Source: Bradyrhizobium sp. 21 (GTDB taxonomy: Bacteria; Pseudomonadota; Alphaproteobacteria; Rhizobiales; Xanthobacteraceae). Taken from it: DNA of 64,000 nucleotides. Shown here one piece after another: positions 54,149 to 61,613 of the stretch; positions within the stretch are counted from its first letter, which is position 1; each line of letters starts with the position of its first letter. The notes under the pieces are model-generated. The model was not told where the DNA came from. It ran no database searches and saw only the letters and a list, made by a program, of their open reading frames with translations. The DNA lies in NCBI RefSeq assembly GCF_023073335.1, contig NZ_JADPJG010000012.1, positions 62,001 through 126,000 of the forward strand. Direction: 5' to 3'. The position numbers and the translations under genes were made by a program.

Positions 54149-55081
54149 ATGATGAAGAATTATCTCGCATTTCTCCTTGTTCTGACCGTGACAACGGCGT
54201 CCGCGCACGGCCCGTTGCCGGTGCGCCCTTCGGCGCCCTCCGATCTTGTCCAAACAGGCCTCACCGACAACGACACCACGGCCGGCGGCACGGCGCGGCT
54301 GTGCGAGCAGGTCACCTTCTCGCGCGGCCTGCGCTACGGCGACAGCGAAGCCAATGTGCTCGATGTCGCCACCAGCACGACCAAGGCGGATACGCCGCGG
54401 CCGGTGCTGTTGTTCGTGGCCGGTGACACCTTCACCGGCGACCGCGCCGCGCCGGAGCTGTCGCGCCAGATCCAGGACCAGGCCATGTGCTTTGCCGCGC
54501 GCAACGACATGATCGGCGTGCGCGTCAACTACCGGCTGGCGCCCTCGGCGACGTGGCCCACCGGGGCGACCGACGTGGCGTCGGCGCTGTCCTGGGTCCA
54601 CGGCAATATCGACCTGTTCAACGGCGATGCCCGCGAGATCGTCGCGGTCGGCTACGGCGCCGGCGCCTTCCATGTCGCCACCCTGCTGGCGCATCCCGAG
54701 CTCCAGACCGACCGTGCCGACGTCGCCGCCGTGGTCCTCGTATCCGGCGTCTACCGCGCGGGCAAGGACGCCAGCGACAGTGAGAAGGCCTATCTCGGCA
54801 GCGACGCCAGCCAGTACAACAAGCGGTCGGTCTTCCCCGGCATCCTCAATGTCGATGTACCGATCGTGCTGGCCTGGGCCGCGGACGATTCCGCCGGGCT
54901 CGTGGCTCAGGGCGAGATCCTGAAGAAGACGCTCTGCGGCGCCGGCCATTGCCCGCGCAGCGCACTGCTGCGCAGCCGCGACGGCATCGCCGCCGCCTTC
55001 GGCCTCGACGGCTCCGGCGACAGCCTCGCCGAACCGACGCTGCTGCTGGTGAAGCAGCTGGAGGCGCGGGGGCTGCCGTAG
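54149..55081 (+). CDS. Exported alpha/beta-hydrolase-like protein without catalytic serine
   Basis: A 310-residue protein with a signal peptide (MMKNYLAFLLVLTVTTASAHG) and an alpha/beta-hydrolase core of the carboxylesterase/BD-FAE type (VLLFVAGDTFTGDRAAP, VNYRLAP, IDLFNGDAREIVAVGYGAGAF). The nucleophile elbow, normally GxSxG, reads GYGAG at 168-172, so Ser is Gly170. The oxyanion HGG is also replaced by AGD. It is therefore probably not an active esterase; a binding or structural role is possible. An ATG at 54152 is an alternative start. Confidence 0.82.
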   Translation: MMKNYLAFLLVLTVTTASAHGPLPVRPSAPSDLVQTGLTDNDTTAGGTARLCEQVTFSRGLRYGDSEANVLDVATSTTKADTPRPVLLFVAGDTFTGDRAAPELSRQIQDQAMCFAARNDMIGVRVNYRLAPSATWPTGATDVASALSWVHGNIDLFNGDAREIVAVGYGAGAFHVATLLAHPELQTDRADVAAVVLVSGVYRAGKDASDSEKAYLGSDASQYNKRSVFPGILNVDVPIVLAWAADDSAGLVAQGEILKKTLCGAGHCPRSALLRSRDGIAAAFGLDGSGDSLAEPTLLLVKQLEARGLP

Positions 55082-55256
55082 CGGGCTGTTGCCGGCGGCG
55101 CGTCAGCACGCCTGTCGTTTTCGTTCGGGGCTGATAATTGCGCCGCCTTGAAGCGGCCGCTCAGCCACAGGAATGACAAACGCTTGACCTAGATCAACCG
55201 GCCCTGGTGCGGATTGAGCCGACCTCGATGAGGGGGCCAACGTCAAGGTGTCGAAC

Positions 55257-56480
55257 ATGCGCGTCATCGGCAAGATGCTGTTCGTTTCGATGATCGCACT
55301 CGCATCGCTCGGCGCGATGTCCGAGCAACGCGCGGACCAACCCACCAGCGACAAGGAAATCCGCATCGGCAATGTCATGCCGTATTCGGGACCGCTCTCG
55401 GAATTCGGCGCCATCGGCCAGGCGGAGGCCGCCTATTTCGACATGATCAACGCGCGCGGCGGCATCAACGGCCGCAAGATCCGCTTCATCACCCGCGATG
55501 ACAATTCCGATCCCACGACCGCGTTGGAGCTGACGCGCAATCTGGTCGAGACCGACGACGTGCATTTGATGTTCGGATCGTTCGGCACGCCCGGCAATCT
55601 CGCCACGCGCTGGTATCTGAACGAGAAGAAGATCCCTCAACTTTTCGTCGCCTCCGGCGACGAGGAGCTGAGCCAGGCCAAGGCGTTTCCCTGGACCATG
55701 GGCTGGCAGCCGTCGTTCCGGTCGGAGGGACGCATCTACGCGAACTACATCCAGGCCTATTACCCCCGGAAGAAGATCGTGGTGCTCTGGCAGAACGACC
55801 AGTTCGGGCGTGCACTTCTCAAGGGCATGGAGGAAGGTCTTGGCGATCTGAACCGTCTCGTCCTCGTCGACATCGCCTTCGACCTTGCCGATGAGCATCT
55901 CGATGGACACGTCTCGATCCTCAAGCGCGCCGGCGCCGATATTTTCGTCTTTCTCGGCGTGCCGTCGACGGCGTCCAAGGTGATCAAGCTGGCGGCGTCG
56001 TTGAAATGGCGCCCGGTCTTCATCGTCAACGACGCCTCCGCCTCGATCGCCAACGCGATGGCGCCCGCGGGGCTGGAGAATTCCTCCGGCGTGATCTCGG
56101 CCGCCTTTCTGAAGGATCCGAGCGATCCCGCATGGAAGGACGATCCTGCCATGAAGGACTGGTTCGCCTTCATGGACAAGTACCATCACGTCGAAAGCAT
56201 CAACAACAGCGCCGCGCTCTATGGCTACGCCGCGGCCGAGGCGCTGACGCAAGTGCTGAAGCAATGCGGCGACGATGTCTCGCGCGAGAACATCATGCGT
56301 CAGGCGGCCTCGCTCAGGGACCAGCACCCCTCTGTCGCCTTGCCCAATATCAGGATGAACACCTCCCCGAACAGCTATCTGCCGATCAGGCAGATGCGGC
56401 TGGTCCAGTTTGACGGCCGGTCATGGCAGCCGTTTGGTGAGGTGATCGAGACCGCGTTTACGGAAGGCGCGGCAAGGTGA
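55257..56480 (+). CDS. Branched-chain amino-acid-type ABC substrate-binding protein
   Basis: A 407-residue LivK/LivJ-type periplasmic protein with a signal peptide (MRVIGKMLFVSMIALASLGA, cut near 20-25). Family marks are EIRIGNVMPYSGPLSEFG, INARGGINGRKI and the LVVETDDVHLMFGSFGT-like lobe, then VIVLW-type lobe 2. The GTG at 55248 is an alternative start with a weaker Shine-Dalgarno sequence. No permease or ATPase gene follows. Members of this family also act as sensors for amides or aromatic compounds; the ligand is unknown. Confidence 0.9.
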   Translation: MRVIGKMLFVSMIALASLGAMSEQRADQPTSDKEIRIGNVMPYSGPLSEFGAIGQAEAAYFDMINARGGINGRKIRFITRDDNSDPTTALELTRNLVETDDVHLMFGSFGTPGNLATRWYLNEKKIPQLFVASGDEELSQAKAFPWTMGWQPSFRSEGRIYANYIQAYYPRKKIVVLWQNDQFGRALLKGMEEGLGDLNRLVLVDIAFDLADEHLDGHVSILKRAGADIFVFLGVPSTASKVIKLAASLKWRPVFIVNDASASIANAMAPAGLENSSGVISAAFLKDPSDPAWKDDPAMKDWFAFMDKYHHVESINNSAALYGYAAAEALTQVLKQCGDDVSRENIMRQAASLRDQHPSVALPNIRMNTSPNSYLPIRQMRLVQFDGRSWQPFGEVIETAFTEGAAR

Positions 56481-56572
56481 GCGGACTTGGGCTCTGCTGG
56501 TACGGTAGTTCGAGACGCGCGGGCTGCGAAAGCAATCTGGCCTTATTTGGGCTACAGATGGGCCCGCGGGCT

Positions 56573-56687
56573 CGACCTCTCCCGCTTGCGGGAGAGGTCG
56601 GCGCGAAGCGCCGGGTGAGGGCTCTATCCGCTCGCGGGATATCGCTTATGGAGGCAGCCCCCTCCCCAGCCCTCCCGCAAGCGGGAG
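56573..56687. repeat. REP-like palindromes between convergent genes
   Basis: A perfect 13-2-13 hairpin (CGACCTCTCCCGC with loop TT, 56573-56600) is followed by GGCGC-GAA-GCGCC (56600-56612) and a second hairpin with perfect 7-bp arms (CTCCCGC-AA-GCGGGAG, 56672-56687) in opposite orientation. They resemble the repeat at 26767 and sit in the gap between the binding-protein gene and the adenylate cyclase gene. Confidence 0.75.
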
Positions 56688-56747
56688 AGGGAGCGCACCT
56701 TATTTGTGGCCACAGGTCAGGCTCAATCAGACCGATCGTGAACTGCC

Positions 56748-58310
56748 TCACGCCGCATTCAGCGAGGCCAGCGCGCCCTCCAGTAGCGAGCGCACCCGTG
56801 CGGCATCACCGGACTTCACGACGGCCGGGTCGAGATAGAGCTCCAGGCCCGGTGCACGCTCGGTGATGACCCCGCTTCGCTCCGCCGCCGCGTCGTTCAG
56901 CGCATCGACCGAATAGGGAATGATTTCGCGGCTGATGCCCTTCATCGTGATCCCAGGCAACGCGTGGGCGCGAACGATGTCGCTGACCAGCGCAAAGGTC
57001 TCGTAGCTCAGCACGATGCCGCCGGGCTCGGCGATCGATTGCAGGCGCGCGGCGAGGTTCGCCTCGGCACCGATGATCGTGTAGTCCATGCGGTCGCTGC
57101 TGCCGAAATTGCCGACATTGCAATAGCCCGAGTTGATGCCCATGCGCGCCTTGAACGGCAGCTCGATGCCGGAGGCGCGCCACTTTGCGTTGAGCTCGCC
57201 AAGGCGCTGCTGCATGCGCCAGGCCATCTGAAGGCAGGCCTGCGCATCGATGCGGTCGCCCTTGGTCTCGGGGTCGCCGAAGAAAATCAACATGGCATCG
57301 CCGATGAACTTGTCGATGGTGCCGCCATATTCGTGCGCGATCGCCGACATCTCCGTGAAATATTCGTTGAGGAGCTGGGTCAGCAGCTCCGGCTGGAGCC
57401 GCTCGGCGGTCGCGGTAAAATTCTGGATGTCGGAGAAGAAGATGGTGAGCTTCTTGCGCTCGGTGTGGATGGTGACGTCCTTCTGGCCGGAGAAGATGCT
57501 CCTGTAGACCTGCGGCGGGATATAGCGCGAGATCTTCATGGAGAGCGAGGCGAGGAAGTCGTTGGCGGATTCGAGCTCCTTGTTCATGATTTTGATGCGG
57601 CCGGACTGACGGCGCTGGAGCGAGAGGAACGACAGGCCGCTGCCGGCGGCGATCAGGAAATAAGCCAGCAGGAACTTGAACGAGAAGATGTTGGCGGCGA
57701 TCGGCTGGGCGATGATCACCTCCTGGATGCCTCTGATGTCGCCGACCTTCCAGTCCTTCTTCGGGCTCTCGGGGTGGCTGTTGTGGCAGCTGACGCAGGC
57801 TGGACCCATCGTCACCGGAGCGATCAACCGGACCTTGTCGTTGAACAGCGAGGTCTCGGTCTCGACGATCTTCCGCTCGGGATCGGCGCGCAGGGCGTCC
57901 AGCGCGTCCTTCTCGAATTTGTCGAGCTGGTGCGGGGCGCGGTTCTGGAACGGGAAGTCCGAGACGAAACGGTAGGTGATGTTCTCCTGTTGCGCGCCGA
58001 TCACCCGCCCGAGCTCCAGCGATAATGTCGCCGGGATCGGAATCGCGCCGGGGACGGATTCGTAGTTGTGAACGACCTTGGTCGAGCCATTCGGATTGGC
58101 GAGGACGCGGCCGACCACGTTGGCCGCATAATAGCTGCGCACGCTGGTAATGACCGAATTGAGATCGGCAGCCTGCCGGCGCAGCGCCGTCTTGCTCAGC
58201 TCCGTCAGGTCCAGCCACACCGCCAGCGGCAGGGCGAGCAGCAGGAAGGCGATCACGGCGCCGGTCAGGATGCCGCTCTTGTGCTGTTCTTCGGAGATCT
58301 CTTGCTTCAC
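56748..58310 (-). CDS. Membrane adenylate cyclase with DUF3365-type CxxCH sensor
   Basis: A 520-residue protein: an N-terminal membrane helix (15-33), a periplasmic DUF3365/Tll0287-like domain with a covalent heme motif CVSCH at 172-176, a second helix (about 209-231), then a class III cyclase domain. Catalytic residues are intact: metal Asp294 and Asp338, adenine-selecting Lys334 and Asp409, and transition-state Asn418 and Arg422. It should make cyclic AMP in response to a redox or ligand signal at the heme. The GTG start at 58310 has GGAG upstream. Confidence 0.92.
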   Translation of the reverse strand: MKQEISEEQHKSGILTGAVIAFLLLALPLAVWLDLTELSKTALRRQAADLNSVITSVRSYYAANVVGRVLANPNGSTKVVHNYESVPGAIPIPATLSLELGRVIGAQQENITYRFVSDFPFQNRAPHQLDKFEKDALDALRADPERKIVETETSLFNDKVRLIAPVTMGPACVSCHNSHPESPKKDWKVGDIRGIQEVIIAQPIAANIFSFKFLLAYFLIAAGSGLSFLSLQRRQSGRIKIMNKELESANDFLASLSMKISRYIPPQVYRSIFSGQKDVTIHTERKKLTIFFSDIQNFTATAERLQPELLTQLLNEYFTEMSAIAHEYGGTIDKFIGDAMLIFFGDPETKGDRIDAQACLQMAWRMQQRLGELNAKWRASGIELPFKARMGINSGYCNVGNFGSSDRMDYTIIGAEANLAARLQSIAEPGGIVLSYETFALVSDIVRAHALPGITMKGISREIIPYSVDALNDAAAERSGVITERAPGLELYLDPAVVKSGDAARVRSLLEGALASLNAA

Positions 58311-58498
58311 GCTGTGGCTCCGTTGTGGGCGTTTTGTCGCAAATTCGGGGGAATTTCTGTACGACAGGCGGCGGCACGGAACCCGCGAACGCAGGCCGGC
58401 ACAACCCCCTATGATGGGAGTCGCGGCAGGCAGCTTTTCGTTTCACAATGGACGTTTAAAATCAGCATCGTCCTGTACCTGCGCCGCCTGGAGACCCC

Positions 58499-59590
58499 AT
58501 GACCGAGACCATCCGCATCAAGCGCCTTATTGCGCGGCCCGTGATCGTGCCGATGAACCTGCCGCTCCAGACCGCCACCGGCGCGGTCGACAAGGCGCCG
58601 CTGGTGCTGATCGATTGCGAGACCGACCAGGGCGCGATGGGGCACGCTTATCTGTTCTCGATCACGCCCTCGGCCCTGAAGCCGCTGACGGCGATGGTCA
58701 CGGAAATGTCAGAGCTCGTCGCCGGCGACGAGCTGCTGCCGTTCGAGATCGAGCGCAAGCTGACCCAGCGCTTCACGCTGCTGGGCCTCGCCGGCCTGCA
58801 GCGGCTGGCGCAATCCGGCATCGACATGGCGGTGTGGGACGCGCTGGCGCGGGCTCGAGGCCTGCCGCTGGCGCGGCTGCTCGGCGGCGCGCCGAAACCG
58901 GTGAGGGCCTATAATTCGAAGGGGCTCGGCATCATGCCGGCCGGCGCCGCGGTGGAGGAAGCCCACAAGCTGCTGGCCGAAGGCTTTCAGGCCGCGAAGA
59001 TCCGCGTCGGCCGGCCCGATGCACGGGAAGACCTGAAGGTGGTCCGCGCCGTGTGCAAGGCGGTCGGCGACGACGTGACCTTGATGTGCGACTATAACCA
59101 GGCGCTGACGGTCACCGAGGCAATCCGCCGCGGCGAGATGCTCGACGACGAGGGCCTGACCTGGATCGAGGAGCCGATCCGCCACGACGACTATGAGGGT
59201 TGCGCCCGCATCGCGGACGCGCTGCGCACGCCGGTCCAGATCGGCGAAAATTTCGACAGCGCGTTCGCGATGCAATCGGCGCTTTCCGCGGAAGCCTGCG
59301 ACTATGTGATGCCCGACGTGCAGCGCATCGGCGGCGTCACCGGCTGGCTGCGCGCCGCCGCGCTGGCACATGCCGCCGGCATCGAGATGTCGACGCATCT
59401 GTTCTCGGAGGTCAGCGCGCATTTGCTCTGCGTGACGCCGACCGCGCATTGGCTGGAATATGTCGACTGGGCCGACGCGGTGCTTTCGACACGGCTGCAG
59501 ATCAAGGACGGCTTTGCGTTGCCAGGCGAGGAGCCGGGCAACGGCATTGCGTGGGACGAGGCGGCGGTCGCCAAATATCTTGTGACATAG
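58499..59590 (+). CDS. Mandelate-racemase-like enolase-superfamily enzyme
   Basis: A 363-residue MR-subgroup protein closely resembling mandelate racemase of Pseudomonas putida in length and blocks (APLVLID, GIDMA-WDAL, TPTAHWLE). Relative to that enzyme all numbering is offset by exactly 3: metal ligands Asp198, Glu224, Glu250 (195, 221, 247), Asp273 and His300 (270, 297) and Glu320 (317). The S-specific base Lys166 is Arg169 here, and Lys164 is Lys167. It may therefore be a one-sided epimerase or dehydratase of a 2-hydroxy acid rather than a true racemase. It ends 10 bp before a convergent RidA gene. Confidence 0.9.
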   Translation: MTETIRIKRLIARPVIVPMNLPLQTATGAVDKAPLVLIDCETDQGAMGHAYLFSITPSALKPLTAMVTEMSELVAGDELLPFEIERKLTQRFTLLGLAGLQRLAQSGIDMAVWDALARARGLPLARLLGGAPKPVRAYNSKGLGIMPAGAAVEEAHKLLAEGFQAAKIRVGRPDAREDLKVVRAVCKAVGDDVTLMCDYNQALTVTEAIRRGEMLDDEGLTWIEEPIRHDDYEGCARIADALRTPVQIGENFDSAFAMQSALSAEACDYVMPDVQRIGGVTGWLRAAALAHAAGIEMSTHLFSEVSAHLLCVTPTAHWLEYVDWADAVLSTRLQIKDGFALPGEEPGNGIAWDEAAVAKYLVT

Positions 59591-59599
59591 GACCCAATC

Positions 59600-60022
59600 C
59601 TACGCCCGAACAGCGGCCATCATATTCAGCTCGACCGGAGCCCCTCGCGGCAACTCGGCGACGCCGACAGACGTACGCGTGTGACGACCGCGATCGCCGA
59701 GGCGTTCGATCAGCCGGTCGGAGGCACCGTTCATGACTTGCGACTGCCGAGTAAATCCAGGCGCCGAGGCAATGTACCCAACGAGCTGGAGGACCTGGAC
59801 GATCTTGTCTTCTCCGCCTGTTGCTTGGTTGATGGCCGAAATGCAGAGATCAGCACAGAGGGCTGCGGCCTCCTGTGCGGACTCGATATCGACACCCGCC
59901 CCGACTTTGCCCGCGTACAGCAGGTCTTCACCACGTCGCGGCAGCTGACCGCTGACATATGCAATTCCGCCATGGATGATCACCGGCAAGTAGTTACCGC
60001 CCGGCTTGTTCACGCTGCTCAT
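59600..60022 (-). CDS. RidA family protein
   Basis: About 140 residues of the YjgF/RidA fold, which hydrolyses reactive enamines or imines formed by PLP enzymes. The C-terminal active-site stretch VGVAELPRGAPVELN and the middle GGEDKIVQVLQL block are family features. The ATG at 60022 is preferred with an AGG upstream; a GTG at 60046 overlapping another stop (GTGA) would add eight residues. It is convergent with the racemase-like gene. Confidence 0.85.
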   Translation of the reverse strand: MSSVNKPGGNYLPVIIHGGIAYVSGQLPRRGEDLLYAGKVGAGVDIESAQEAAALCADLCISAINQATGGEDKIVQVLQLVGYIASAPGFTRQSQVMNGASDRLIERLGDRGRHTRTSVGVAELPRGAPVELNMMAAVRA

Positions 60023-60042
60023 CTCGATAACCTGCCTTCTTT

Positions 60043-60247
60043 TCACGTCCAGCTAAGCGATATCTCGCCGAACGCCTCAACCTCGATCTCACCAGACTCA
60101 TTGCCGTGGTAGATGACGAGACAATGGCAGGCGGCCAATAGCGGATCAAGACAGCGAAGCTTTGCAGAAGGCGGAGCGGATCCGGCCCGGCAACAGCTCC
60201 CCTCAGCGCATTGCGCAGCGGGCGGCGAGCACTATAACGATCTCCCC
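60043..60247 (-). pseudogene. Possible C-terminal coding remnant upstream of ridA
   Basis: On the minus strand an open frame ends in SGEIEVEAFGEI and a TGA at 60043-60045 that overlaps the GTG at 60044-60046, a typical coupled junction. The frame has no good start in the available bases and no recognised family. It may be what remains of a gene that once preceded ridA. Confidence 0.25.
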
Positions 60248-60715
60248 ATGACCACATGGCGCCCTCACCCTCACATCCGCGTCGTCGCGATCGGCCTGCA
60301 CTGCCGGGATGGGCGCCTCTTGGCGGCGGAAGTTCGTGACGATGCGGGCCGGATCAAGGGCGTGCGTCCGCTCGGCGGCGAGATCAAGTTTGGCGAAAGC
60401 TGGCGCGCGGCGCTGGTGCGGGAATTCTATGAAGAGCTCGGCATCGACATCACCATCACGGGCGAGCCGTCGATGATGGAGAACATCTTCATGCACGAGG
60501 GAGCGACCGGGCACGAGGTCATGTTCGTCGCGGAGGTCGCGTTTCCGGACGGCGCGTTCAGCGGCCAGGACCGCATCGATTTCCGCGAGGATAACGGGGA
60601 GCAGATCGTCGCCCGCTGGTTCGACCTCGCCGATCTCGACGGCGCGGGCGGACCGAGCCTCTATCCGACCGGGTTGAAGGACTTGCTGCTCGGGCGGAAG
60701 AAGACGTCCACCTGA
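60248..60715 (+). CDS. Nudix hydrolase
   Basis: A 155-residue Nudix enzyme, hydrolysing a nucleoside diphosphate-linked substrate. The box is complete: Gly44, Glu50, Arg58, Glu59, Glu62, Glu63 and Gly65 (GX5EX7REUXEEXG). The Pro-His-rich N-terminus leads straight into the first strand. The ATG at 60248 has no strong Shine-Dalgarno; upstream in-frame codons are not protein-like. It lies beside but opposite to ridA. The specific substrate is unknown. Confidence 0.9.
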   Translation: MTTWRPHPHIRVVAIGLHCRDGRLLAAEVRDDAGRIKGVRPLGGEIKFGESWRAALVREFYEELGIDITITGEPSMMENIFMHEGATGHEVMFVAEVAFPDGAFSGQDRIDFREDNGEQIVARWFDLADLDGAGGPSLYPTGLKDLLLGRKKTST

Positions 60716-60726
60716 CGATCCCCTCG

Positions 60727-60987
60727 CTACCAGGTCTCCGCGCCGGGAATTTTCTTGCGCACCGCCATGCGCTGGATCCAGATGCAACGGCGGACGGATC
60801 TGTTGGAGCGGCCGACGGCGGATATTCCCTCGCCGGCCTGCAGCAGCGGCGCCACGCTTTCACGCAGCGTCCGGCAGCGCTGGAGTTCGGCCTGCCAGTC
60901 GATGATCGCCGCGTCGGCGCGCGACGCGATCAGCACCGATATGGTCAAGGCGAGACAGCTCGCCCGCATGATTCGCATTGCCTTCAC
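60727..60987 (-). CDS. Small exported protein
   Basis: An 86-residue protein with a signal peptide (MRASCLALTISVLIASRADAA) and a short mature region with two cysteines (LQRCRT, RRCIWIQ). The start is the GTG at 60987, with GAGGGG 6-7 bp upstream, and it overlaps the stop of the upstream remnant as GTGA. I recognise no family. The function is unknown. Confidence 0.6.
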   Translation of the reverse strand: MKAMRIMRASCLALTISVLIASRADAAIIDWQAELQRCRTLRESVAPLLQAGEGISAVGRSNRSVRRCIWIQRMAVRKKIPGAETW

Positions 60988-61148
60988 TGTGATCCCCTCG
61001 CCTCGTGACGGTAGCGGAAATTGCAATGATCGGCACCCTGCATGATCGTTTGCGCCCGCGTGAGCTTGACGTCGCGACCAAACCCTTCCGCAGTCGCAAA
61101 GTCGGCGGTGCAGGTCAGCAGGAAGCCAAGCTCCGACACTGATGTGGT
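60984..61148 (-). pseudogene. Truncated ATC-hydrolase-family remnant
   Basis: About 54 codons encode SVSELGFLLTCTADF, then GRDVKLTRAQTIMQG and ADHCNFRYR, which match the C-terminal end of the L-2-amino-thiazoline-4-carboxylate hydrolase family. Homology stops near 61148 and no full-length N-terminal part is present upstream in any frame, so about three quarters of the gene is lost. The stop overlaps the start of the exported-protein gene. Confidence 0.6.
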
Positions 61149-61613
61149 GCGGCCTTGCTGGTTTCCTGTTGCTGCGACTCTTTGGCCAAGTGAAATGGAA
61201 CACATTTGCGACCATCTTAAGGTTGTATGATCGCATCTTATATCTGTCCCTTACCGGGCAGGCACGCGCCCGAAATCCATTCTTGATGATCTCATTTTCG
61301 CGCACGGAGTCGGAGGAGGCAATGCCTTCACCCCAACTCGCAGTGCTCACCCTGTTGCTCGACCTCATACTTGCAAGAACCATAAGTTGAAAATCACGAT
61401 CGATTCACGCAGTCCCGTTCAGCATATCACCGGGCCGGCGACGTAAGGCCACTCAATGTTCTCCGTGACTACGCGCGCATGAGCGCGCGTGAACGACGTG
61501 CCATGCCCGGCGTCGGGCGGGATCACGATGCGCGATAACGAAAGACTCGCCTGCCCGGAAGGCCGGCCCGGGAGAATGCCGGCATCGACAGTTGCAGCAT
61601 CACGAGGATCACC
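61149..61613. other. Unassigned region, decayed or non-coding
   Basis: 465 bases without a gene I can support. The first half is clearly AT-richer than neighbouring DNA. It lies where the missing part of the hydrolase remnant would be expected, so it may mark an old deletion or insertion junction. The second half probably carries the promoter of the next gene. Confidence 0.35.

Noticed and set aside
61142-61390. 82-codon plus-strand frame with hydrophobic segments
   Set aside because: No Shine-Dalgarno, no family resemblance, lies across the decayed junction of the hydrolase remnant.
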